Shown one piece after another: positions 44,843 to 52,176 of a stretch of 54,384 nt of DNA. The stretch comes from Balneolales bacterium (GTDB lineage Bacteria; Bacteroidota; Rhodothermia; Balneolales; Cyclonatronaceae). Where the stretch lies: positions 1-54,384 of the forward strand of contig JAIULZ010000008.1 in assembly GCA_022565805.1 (NCBI GenBank). The letters are read 5' to 3'. The position numbers were made by a program, and so were the translations under genes. How positions within the stretch are numbered: the stretch's first letter is position 1; the number at the start of each line of letters is the position of its first letter. A model generated the notes under the pieces. It did not search any database. It was not told the origin of the DNA and saw nothing but the letters and a program-made list of their open reading frames with translations.

Positions 44843-45721
44843 TCAAATTACGCGGGATATCAGGTTTGGTGGAAAATCGACAATAGCTCCTTTTTGTGAA
44901 GCAACGTAGCCGGCAAAAGTATTGGCTTTTTTCATCATCTCATGTGGTCCGGAACCTTTTAGCAAATGAAGTATAATACAGGAAATGAAAGCATCTCCCA
45001 CTCCAACGGCATCCCCGTTTTTAACATTTACTTTTTCGGCAGGGAATTCGGTAGTAAGGGATGTAGTAATATACACACTACCATCGGCGCCCCGGGTTCG
45101 AATAATCCCCTTAAGGTCATAAATCTCAAACAAAGCATCTACGGGGTGCTTCTCCCCTGTCATCTCAGTGATATACTTGTACTCTTCTTCGTTCACTTTA
45201 ACAAAATCGGCACGCAACAGACTATCGTGTATAATTTTATTAGTATAAAATGGTGGCCTCAAATTCAAATCAAGAACTTTTATAGCACTTTCGGGCATAT
45301 GATCTAAAAATGCCAGAATGGTTTTACGGCTTCTATCAGACCGCTGAGCAAGAGTAGAGTAGCAAACAGCGTGTGTTTTTTTTGCAAGAGCGGGAAGCTG
45401 CTCGTTCCAGCGAATATCATCCCAGGCAACATTCGAAGCGATCGAAAACGAAGGTTCGCCTTCATTAAAAGTTACATCTACAACACCACTAGGCTTGTTG
45501 CTAAGCTGCATCCATTCGTCTGAAAGACCTTTGGAAATAATTTCTTTCCGTATTTCCCGGCCTGTTTCATCGTCTCCGGTAGCGCTTAAACAAATCCCAT
45601 TTTGACCCAGAACCGTTGCGTTATAAGCTACATTACACGGCGCACCGCCCAATCTCGAGTATTCCGGGAACCGATCTATAAGTACTTCGCCAATACCAAC
45701 AATAGTTTGTTTTTGAGACAT
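44843..45721 (-). CDS. PfkB-family fructokinase
   Basis: The 292-residue ribokinase-fold enzyme would phosphorylate fructose released by the amylosucrase. It opens with IVGIGEVLIDRFPEYSRLGGAPCNVAYNA, where the GGAPCNVA segment is the fructokinase sugar site. The C-terminal PfkB signature is DAVGVGDAF, a variant of D-T-x-G-A-G-D that keeps the catalytic second Asp. Length is typical. It lies between the symporter (101 bases upstream) and the amylosucrase (four bases downstream). The assignment to fructose rests on the operon and the N-terminal motif. Confidence 0.88.
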   Translation of the reverse strand: MSQKQTIVGIGEVLIDRFPEYSRLGGAPCNVAYNATVLGQNGICLSATGDDETGREIRKEIISKGLSDEWMQLSNKPSGVVDVTFNEGEPSFSIASNVAWDDIRWNEQLPALAKKTHAVCYSTLAQRSDRSRKTILAFLDHMPESAIKVLDLNLRPPFYTNKIIHDSLLRADFVKVNEEEYKYITEMTGEKHPVDALFEIYDLKGIIRTRGADGSVYITTSLTTEFPAEKVNVKNGDAVGVGDAFISCIILHLLKGSGPHEMMKKANTFAGYVASQKGAIVDFPPNLISRVI

Positions 45722-45822
45722 AATTCAATTTTGGGATCAGAATTTGAAATTTGGATCCATCTAACGACTCCTGTTTTAGCCTTTATATCGAAGGCTCGTG
45801 ATCTCAGGTAATAATATCATAA

Positions 45823-47418
45823 TCAGAAAATAATGAGCAGAGCAGCAACCAGAATTAATAGCCCCACCGATTGATAGCGGTAGTTATAATACCATGGTAA
45901 ATCTGCCAGCTCTACGGTTTCTGCATCGAAGAAAGAACGATCATAAATCAGTTTCTTCCAGTCTTTTCCTTCATCAGGCGGTGTTAAGAGACTTACGCCC
46001 ACCAAAATAATACTGCAAACGATAAAGATGATGCCTGCAAGATAAAGGTAATGAGGCAGGATATCTTCTACTCCGGTAATATTAACATAGATCTTGTAGA
46101 AAAGACTCATAAGGCTTAGTGCTACGCCAGTTATAATAGATGCATTTGCACCTTTTGTATTAATTCGTTTAGAGAAAAGCCCGAATACGAAAAGAGCAAC
46201 AATAGGAGGACAAATAAAGGATAATACCATCTGTAGATAATCCCAGAACGATTCGAACTTAACAATCTGAGGTGCCCATAGAGCAGCAACAATTGTTAAC
46301 CCGAACATTACCACTTTAGATACAGCCATTGTTTGTTTAAGGTCGGCATCGGGTCTGAATTTCTTATAAAAATCGTAGGTAAATAGAGTAGTAGCTGAGT
46401 TGAGGCCACTATCAACGCTAGACATAAGCGCTGCTATAAAGCCGGCGAGTGTGAGTCCGAGCAAGCCAACAGGTAGCAGGTCAAAAATAAGTGCAGGATA
46501 GGCATTTACGGCTTCATCAAGCTCGGGATATAGCATAAGCGCCATAACGCCCGGCAAAACCATAATAAAGAGCGTAAACAACTTGAGGAAACCGGCAAAC
46601 AAAGCGCCCCACTGCCCTTCCCTTGTGCTTTTAGAAGCTAGTGCCCGCTGTGCAATAAACTGATTAGTAACCCAGAAATAAAAACCTAGCAGAAAAACCC
46701 CCGAAAAAAGACCAGGCCACGGAAGATCCGGATCGTCTGCCGGACGAATAATAGACAGATGTTCGCTGCCAACACTGGCAACTATATTATCCCAGCCACC
46801 AACTGCATTAAAAGCAGAAATGGTTACCACAATGGAGCTAATAATGAGAAGAATAGCTTGTATAGTATCGGAATATACAACAGAGGCAAGACCACCAAGC
46901 ATAGTGTAAAACATAGCCACAATGGAAATAACCCATATAATAGTTGTAAGCGAAAGCTCCGGAAAAGCCATTTTAACAACCAGTGCTCCGGCAAAAAGTC
47001 CGGAAGCAATATCTATGAAGACATTCAGGAACATAGTAACGCCCGAGAAATAAGAGCGGGCAAAACGGCCATACCTAAGCTCGAGAAACTCGGGTATGGT
47101 ATAAATTTTGTTCTTGAGATAGTAGGGTAAAAAGAAAATAGCGAACAGTATCAGAACGATGGTGGCCATCCACTCATAGCTGAAAACAGCAAAACCAGAT
47201 CGGTAGCCACTTTCGGCCAATCCAATCAGACTGATACTGCCCATATTGCTGGCAAATAAGGAAAAACCAATAATTGGCCATGTGAGTGCCCGGCCGGCGA
47301 GGAAATAATCCTCTTCAGATTTGCTTTGGTTTCGAAAATAGAAACCCAGGCCGATAACAAAGCTGAAATAAACAGCTATAAGTATGTAATCAATAAGCGA
47401 AATAGATACATCAGGCAT
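45823..47418 (-). CDS. Sodium/solute symporter (SSS family), probable sugar transporter
   Basis: The 531-residue inner-membrane protein has about 13-14 hydrophobic helices with the SSS pattern: an opening YFSFVIGLGFYFRNQSKSEEDY then FLAGRALTWPIIGFSLFASN, the segment YTIPEFLELRYGR (about 105-117), and SSVDSGLNSATTLFTYDFYK (about 336-355), which includes the Na2-site serines. The SGLT-like group in this phylum carries sugars. Its place ahead of fructokinase and amylosucrase points to sucrose or a related sugar driven by Na+. AAGG lies close to the ATG. It is the first gene of the three-gene operon, preceded by operators and a leader terminator. Confidence 0.88.
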   Translation of the reverse strand: MPDVSISLIDYILIAVYFSFVIGLGFYFRNQSKSEEDYFLAGRALTWPIIGFSLFASNMGSISLIGLAESGYRSGFAVFSYEWMATIVLILFAIFFLPYYLKNKIYTIPEFLELRYGRFARSYFSGVTMFLNVFIDIASGLFAGALVVKMAFPELSLTTIIWVISIVAMFYTMLGGLASVVYSDTIQAILLIISSIVVTISAFNAVGGWDNIVASVGSEHLSIIRPADDPDLPWPGLFSGVFLLGFYFWVTNQFIAQRALASKSTREGQWGALFAGFLKLFTLFIMVLPGVMALMLYPELDEAVNAYPALIFDLLPVGLLGLTLAGFIAALMSSVDSGLNSATTLFTYDFYKKFRPDADLKQTMAVSKVVMFGLTIVAALWAPQIVKFESFWDYLQMVLSFICPPIVALFVFGLFSKRINTKGANASIITGVALSLMSLFYKIYVNITGVEDILPHYLYLAGIIFIVCSIILVGVSLLTPPDEGKDWKKLIYDRSFFDAETVELADLPWYYNYRYQSVGLLILVAALLIIF

Positions 47419-47550
47419 TTAACCTTTTCCTATTTTTGGTTCAACACATTCTTTTAGTTAAAAAGCACTACCCTCAATTCTTACGCAACGGAAATGGGAA
47501 CTCCGAATCCCTCTAATGGCGCCGACGCCTGCCCTCAACAATGCTGTATT

Positions 47551-47593
47551 TCTAAAAAAAGGAGCGGAAGCAGATCTTTTCCACTGCTTCCGC
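47551..47593 (-). terminator. Intrinsic terminator in the symporter leader
   Basis: Reading the minus strand, a perfect 10-bp stem (GCGGAAGCAG, ten-base loop, CTGCTTCCGC; 47593 to 47564) is followed by TCC and seven Ts. This is a textbook intrinsic terminator. It stands about 130 bases before the symporter ATG, with no minus-strand gene upstream that would need ending. It therefore probably halts the operon's own message and may be conditional. Confidence 0.65.
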
Positions 47594-47598
47594 ACAGA

Positions 47599-47622
47599 TC
47601 AATCCAACACAACCAACAGCAT
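47599..47622 (-). CDS. Possible seven-residue leader peptide before the terminator
   Basis: ATG at 47622 opens a frame encoding MLLVVLD and then TGA, ending six bases before the terminator stem. A mini-ORF just ahead of a leader terminator recalls attenuation leaders. At eight codons it may easily be chance, and no Shine-Dalgarno is seen. It is recorded because of its position only. Confidence 0.2.
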   Translation of the reverse strand: MLLVVLD

Positions 47623-47663
47623 GTATCTATGAGGTCAACAAGCTGCAGTTAAAACGCTTTCTT

Positions 47664-47675
47664 GGAAGCGCTTTT
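47664..47675. promoter_or_regulatory. LacI-type operator-like palindrome 1 upstream of symporter
   Basis: GGAAGCGCTTTT contains the perfect palindrome AAGCGCTT (47666-47673), also found before glpK. It lies about 250 bases before the symporter ATG, probably around its promoter, and is likely a target of the divergent LacI-family regulator or of a global one. Confidence 0.5.
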
Positions 47676-47716
47676 AAAGCTATATTATTTAGCACAATTT
47701 TAATAATTTCATAATG

Positions 47717-47726
47717 CAAACGTTTG
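47717..47726. promoter_or_regulatory. LacI-type operator-like palindrome 2 upstream of symporter
   Basis: CAAACGTTTG is a perfect 10-bp CG-centred palindrome, 48 bases (centre to centre about 52) from the first. Two such sites at this spacing suit cooperative or looping repression by a LacI-family dimer or tetramer. Confidence 0.5.
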
Positions 47727-48012
47727 TGAATTAAATGGAGCGATATTTTTGGCGTAAAATGGCCAATCCGGCTTTAAACGCTTTAATGTACACCATTGAT
47801 AAAATGTAGACAAAATGTACCTGGTGGAGCCATGCGACCCGTATTATTTTCAGAATACCTGCTTTAAAACATGAGAAGCCCGATCAGAAACAGATTGCAA
47901 TATCTGTAGCGAGCAATAACCCGGATCTCATCATGCTTTATTTGCCCTTAAAATGATGGTATATATGTAAATAATTATTTTAATGGTTTTAGGGTAGCTG
48001 TATTCTTCTTTT

Positions 48013-48158
48013 AGAAGGCGTTGAAAATCCTTCAATTTTTGCTCGTATACGACGCCGGAGCATAACTAAAATCGAAGTCTACGAAGGTTCGGAGCCGGAG
48101 ATTTTATTTTTGCTCCAAGAAAGAAGGCGGGCAAAAGGGTGGTTTTGCAAAGCCTTCT
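48013..48158 (+). repeat. Dispersed intergenic element, copy D (full length, with possible target duplication)
   Basis: The best full copy, 146 bp. The left terminus AGAAGGCGTTGAAAATCC (48013-48030) and right terminus GGTTTTGCAAAGCCTTCT (48141-48158) are inverted repeats matching at 15 of 18 positions. If the element is taken as GAAGGC to GCCTTC, both sides are flanked by TTTTA, a possible 5-bp target duplication. The interior includes CGTATACG and TTTTATTTTTGCTCC. It lies between the symporter operon and the LacI gene. Confidence 0.75.
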
Positions 48159-48232
48159 TTTAATGAACAATTATCATCCATTTTAATGGCAGACTTTAAA
48201 AACCATGGGATTGAGTCGTATTTGAGGCCTAG

Positions 48233-48248
48233 CCCCGAAGTATCGGGG
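48233..48248 (+). repeat. Short GC hairpin CCCCGAAGTATCGGGG
   Basis: A stem of CCCCGA with TCGGGG around a four-base loop (16 bases in all), 63 bases before the LacI-regulator ATG. It could be a leader hairpin or a small repeat; no second copy is seen in the window. Confidence 0.4.
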
Positions 48249-48310
48249 TGAGGAGGCAGGAAACGAGCCAATAACCGGGTTTACATAGGTTTCTAATAAC
48301 TATCTGATAT

Positions 48311-49348
48311 ATGCCCAGAGTTACGATTAAAGATTTAGCCCGCAGTTTGGGTGTAGCCCCATCCACAATTTCAAGAGCTCTTGCAGATCATCCTGCGATT
48401 AGTCAGGATATGAAAGCAAAAGTAAAAGCTCTTGCCGCAGAAATGAACTATACCCCGAATTTAAGGGCGAGATTTCTGCAATCCAGGCATGCTAATATCA
48501 TTGCACTCATTATTCCCGAAGTTCACTCCTTTTTTATACCCGAAATGATTTACGGTGTAAATACAGCTGCCGCCGAACATGATTTTTCTGTAATAATCCT
48601 TCAGTCTGACAATTCTCTGGAAAATGAAATTAAAATGCTGCAGTATGCGGCAAACCTTCCCGTAGAAGGCATATTACTAAGCGTTTCTGAGGAAACCGAC
48701 AATGAAGAACATATAGAAAAAGTAGAGGCTCTTGGCATTGCATGCGTTATGGTAGACCGTTTTGTAGAAGACAGCCGTTTTAGCTACGTCTCCATGAATG
48801 ATGTTGAAGCGGCATTTGTAGCGACAAAACACCTAATTGACCGTGGCCATAAACATGTGCTTGGATTAATGGGTAACCCCAATCTTACTATGACCCGTCT
48901 TAGAAAAAAAGGATTTAAAGCAGCCTTGGGGGAAGCAAACCTGCAGCAGCACCACATTCTGGAAGTTAAGCACATTCTGGAACTAGAGCGCGCCGTTTCT
49001 GACTACCTGAAAATTTATCCGGAAATTACGGCCGTTTTCAGCATGTCTGATGAGCTCCTGGTTAGCCTTTATCATGCATTGCTCAAAAGCGGATATAAAA
49101 TTCCGGATGATATCTCACTTATAAGTATAAGCGATGGCTTCGCTCCTTACTATTTATATCCTAACATTACCTACCTTAACCACTCCGGATTTGAAGTAGG
49201 CATTAAAGCCGTAGATATGCTTATGAAACGCATCCGAATGGATGAAAACCGGCGAAGCACAGAAACATTCAACGTTCCAACAAGAGTCTTTGAGCTGGAT
49301 TCTATTGCCGATTTACGAAAGGAAAAAATAAAGTACGAGCAGCGTTAA
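48311..49348 (+). CDS. LacI-family transcriptional regulator
   Basis: The 345-residue protein has the LacI helix-turn-helix and hinge at residues 2-60 (VTIKDLARSLGVAPSTISRAL, then MNYTPNLRAR). The periplasmic-binding-like sugar-sensing core follows (IIALIIPEVHSFF, VMVDRF, VFSMSDELLVSLYHAL). It is transcribed away from the symporter-fructokinase-amylosucrase operon. With two operator-like palindromes there, it is most likely the local, sugar-responsive repressor of that operon. Possible ligands are sucrose, fructose or their phosphates. Its own start has no Shine-Dalgarno. Confidence 0.92.
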   Translation: MPRVTIKDLARSLGVAPSTISRALADHPAISQDMKAKVKALAAEMNYTPNLRARFLQSRHANIIALIIPEVHSFFIPEMIYGVNTAAAEHDFSVIILQSDNSLENEIKMLQYAANLPVEGILLSVSEETDNEEHIEKVEALGIACVMVDRFVEDSRFSYVSMNDVEAAFVATKHLIDRGHKHVLGLMGNPNLTMTRLRKKGFKAALGEANLQQHHILEVKHILELERAVSDYLKIYPEITAVFSMSDELLVSLYHALLKSGYKIPDDISLISISDGFAPYYLYPNITYLNHSGFEVGIKAVDMLMKRIRMDENRRSTETFNVPTRVFELDSIADLRKEKIKYEQR

Positions 49349-49578
49349 AAAAATCCATGATTCCCTCTTTAACATGGAAAAGAGTAAATAACTAACTCAA
49401 CTGTCGCAGTTCGAATAGAGGGATTAGCAAAAGTGATTTTAAACCCTCAATTTGATTGCCTATAATTTGGTCTTGGGTGACACAACCATGTGAGATTATC
49501 ACTTTGATGTGTTTAGAACGTTGCCCTCGGCCGATTTTCTGCTTTCAAAAACATCCCGACTCTGGCTTTTTTAATTCC

Positions 49579-49657
49579 ATTCCTCACCCGGGGTTCACGA
49601 CCGGGCTTCGCAGCGGCCTTTCCACCCCGGGCTAGGAATATGTCGCCGCGTTGCGGC
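49579..49657. repeat. GC-rich palindromic intergenic element
   Basis: ATTCCTCACCCGGGGT (49579-49594) and ACCCCGGGCTAGGAAT (49624-49639) form a 16-bp stem with two mismatches around a GC-rich loop. A second small hairpin, GCCGCGTTGCGGC (49645-49657), follows. It differs sharply in composition from its surroundings. Similar CCCGGGGT-centred palindromes are familiar from Bacteroidota intergenic DNA, from memory and unverified. A partial likeness lies near 14925-14970. Confidence 0.5.
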
Positions 49658-49687
49658 TATGTTTTGGTATTGTGATTTGTTTTTAAC

Positions 49688-49711
49688 CTCAACCTTAGCC
49701 TCAACCTTAGC
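49688..49711. repeat. 12-base tandem repeat
   Basis: Two perfect copies of CTCAACCTTAGC, followed by a partial third (CTC). The complementary strand is purine-rich, and continues into AGACCGATGACCGGAGG at 49711-49727, recalling the heptad tract at 15877. No function is evident. Confidence 0.5.
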
Positions 49712-50135
49712 CTCCGGTCATCGGTCTATTAAAATCAGACTCATAAAGTATTTTTGTCGCGAAATATTCTTTTTTATGGTTTTTAATTGGTTTCATTATT
49801 TTACAGATGTTATATTACAACAACTAGATGCCTGATGTTAGTACAGTATTTCCTGCCTGTTAATCCATTTTGAAACTATCAATGCTGAGTTTGAAAGGTT
49901 TACTATATAAGTTGTCTCTCAATAAGTTAATGCTTTAACAAAAGACTCACCCATTACAAAAAACACCCTTTTTCAGTTGAGCCTGGCAAACAGGTTTGTT
50001 TAAAGTATCGGAGCATCTCCTTTAAAAATCTCAACTGATTTCATGTGGAAGATAATACACAGGCCTCGCCTTTATTTATTTGACACTTTACTATAAGCGT
50101 CTGTTATTGTTACAGGCATCATAAACTTGCACATT

Positions 50136-52121
50136 ATGATTAAATTATTCCCCCCTCTCTGTATTCTTGCGCTACTTATTTTCAACTCCTCTGCACTTGC
50201 AGACCGCCCTATTTCTTGGGGAAACATATCCAATCAGGAATGGGAAATCATGTCTTTTGAGGATGATGAAGAGGCCAATGCCATTATACTTACAGACTTT
50301 GGTGAAAGTTATTTCGACGACAGGGGCAATTCTATTTTTAAACGCCATATTCGCATTAAAATTCTGGATCCCGATAACTCTGATTTCACAGATGTAACCC
50401 TCAGAGTTTTTAGAGAAGACAGGGCTCAAAACTTAAGCAGCCTGCAGGCTCAGACATTTAATCGCGATGAGAATGGCCGGGTTACACGCGACAGGCTGGG
50501 TCGCCGGGATTTCAACTCCGAAAGAAGCGGTAGCTACGAAGTTACCCGGTTCTCATTTCCGAATGTAAGGGAGGGCTCGATTATAGAGTATACCTACCAA
50601 ATTATGACACGAAACCGTTTTCGGATACAAGACTGGTACTTTCAGTGGCACGAGCCGGTATTGCACAGCGAGTACCGGGTATTAATACCGCATCAGCTTA
50701 CGTTTCAAACCTATCGTGTAGGGTTTATGCCATTCGACAAAGACGAAACCGTACAGCTAGGCTCTAACGCTGGTTTTTACCCGGATACCTTCCCTAGCAC
50801 AATTTCTGTTTATCACAGATTTATTTTAAATAATGCGCCTGCAATCAGAAATGAGTCGCATATTTCATCCAGAAATAACTATCGAAACAGAGTTGAGTTT
50901 ACTCTTTCTGCATATTTAGAGCCAAACGGCAGACCCAGAAATCTAACCCAAAGCTGGGATGACATTTCAGAACGACTAACCGACATTCACCGTTTCGACG
51001 GGCAAATGCGCTCCAACCGGGATACACGCGAGCTTGCAGCCCGGCTCACAGATGGTCTCGGCACAGATTTTGAGAAAGCACGTGCTTTGTATAACTATGT
51101 TGCCAGAGAGGTAAACTGGAACAACAGATACTCCATATTTGCATCCGACCGAAACGGCGTGCGCGATGCCTTACGTAACAATAGCGGCAACTCTGCTGAA
51201 AAGGCAATAATCTTAATTAACTTATTGCGCGAAACAGGTATTGAGGTTAACCCCGTGCTTATTAATGTTCGTAATCAGGGTTATATAAACTGGGCAAACC
51301 CTTCTCTTGAAAACTTTTCTCATTTACTGCTAAAAGTATACCTCGAGGATGGAGTATTCCTGCTTGATCCCCTCACATCCGATATCCCGTTCGGGATGCT
51401 TTACCCAAGCTCTCTTAACTATGAAGGCATGGTAGTTGATGGAGATAAGTGGCGACAAATAGGAATAGATGCGCAGCTCGGTAGCGCCTCCCAAACCGTT
51501 GCCATAGCTAACTTGAGTGAAGATGGGTCTGTAGATTTACAATTACAAATGCGCTACTCCGGCTACGAAGCCATTGCCCAGCGCATTTTGCTAAGGAACG
51601 GCGAAAAGGATACGTATTACAGAGAAACCCTGTTGGGTAACAATCCTGATATAGAAATAATCTCTGCTGACACACAAAACCTGGATCAGCCTGAAGAGAC
51701 GCTTCAAAACCGGCTGGAGCTAAAATCGGAAAATTTTGCTATGATTTCCGGCGACATGATGTATGTAAATCCGTTTATGGTAACCCAGACTTCGAGAAAC
51801 CCTTTCAGCAACAGACAAAGAAATTTCCCAGTTGAGTTTTTATATGGCTTGGAAAACATGTACAGCATTACCCTCCAAATTCCGGAAGGCTTCGAAGTAG
51901 ACTATATTCCCGAATCGAGAACTTTGCAGCTGAGCGACAATACCGCTTTTCTGCTGCAAATAGAGCAAATGGGCAACATCATACAGTTAAGTACACGCTT
52001 AATAAGAAATGATGTCTTTTTTGAAGCTGAAGACTACGAAAAAAATCGTGCATTTTATAGCGACATTGTTGCCATAAACGAAGAACAAATTATTCTAAGT
52101 AGATCAACGGCCTCCAGATAA
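50136..52121 (+). CDS. Exported DUF3857/transglutaminase-fold protein, catalytic Cys replaced by Ser
   Basis: The 661-residue protein begins with a signal peptide (MIKLFPPLCILALLIF to ALA, about residue 23). Residues about 35-230 are a DUF3857 beta-sandwich domain (RHIRIKILDP, EGSIIEYTYQI). Residues about 290-415 are a transglutaminase-like domain. The expected catalytic Cys is Ser353 (in SGNSAEK); His396 (FSHLLLK) and Asp411 (LLDPLT) remain. It is therefore probably a binding or scaffold protein rather than an active enzyme. ATG at 50136 is preferred to the TTG at 50127. The paralogue follows after 55 bases, likely in one operon. The role in the envelope is unknown. Confidence 0.82.
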   Translation: MIKLFPPLCILALLIFNSSALADRPISWGNISNQEWEIMSFEDDEEANAIILTDFGESYFDDRGNSIFKRHIRIKILDPDNSDFTDVTLRVFREDRAQNLSSLQAQTFNRDENGRVTRDRLGRRDFNSERSGSYEVTRFSFPNVREGSIIEYTYQIMTRNRFRIQDWYFQWHEPVLHSEYRVLIPHQLTFQTYRVGFMPFDKDETVQLGSNAGFYPDTFPSTISVYHRFILNNAPAIRNESHISSRNNYRNRVEFTLSAYLEPNGRPRNLTQSWDDISERLTDIHRFDGQMRSNRDTRELAARLTDGLGTDFEKARALYNYVAREVNWNNRYSIFASDRNGVRDALRNNSGNSAEKAIILINLLRETGIEVNPVLINVRNQGYINWANPSLENFSHLLLKVYLEDGVFLLDPLTSDIPFGMLYPSSLNYEGMVVDGDKWRQIGIDAQLGSASQTVAIANLSEDGSVDLQLQMRYSGYEAIAQRILLRNGEKDTYYRETLLGNNPDIEIISADTQNLDQPEETLQNRLELKSENFAMISGDMMYVNPFMVTQTSRNPFSNRQRNFPVEFLYGLENMYSITLQIPEGFEVDYIPESRTLQLSDNTAFLLQIEQMGNIIQLSTRLIRNDVFFEAEDYEKNRAFYSDIVAINEEQIILSRSTASR

Positions 52122-52176
52122 AACCCATTTTACCGCCAAATTCTTATTGTAATAAGTCATTTAATCCGGAATCTGC

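Larger units (their letters stand above)
47419..47650. other. Leader region of the symporter operon
   Basis: This contains the minus-strand terminator hairpin (47551-47593) and a seven-residue leader frame (47599-47622), both annotated separately. The remainder is unstructured leader up to the symporter ATG. Confidence 0.4.
49349..50135. other. Gap with GC-rich palindrome and 12-base tandem repeat
   Basis: This 787-base gap separates the LacI gene from the DUF3857 pair. It contains the GC-rich palindromic element (49579-49657) and a short tandem repeat (49688-49711), both annotated separately. No gene is recognised. Confidence 0.45.

Noticed and set aside
7795-48158. CRISPR array interpretation of the repeated termini
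   Set aside because: Copies are kilobases apart, inverted-terminus bounded, with no regular spacers and no cas genes.
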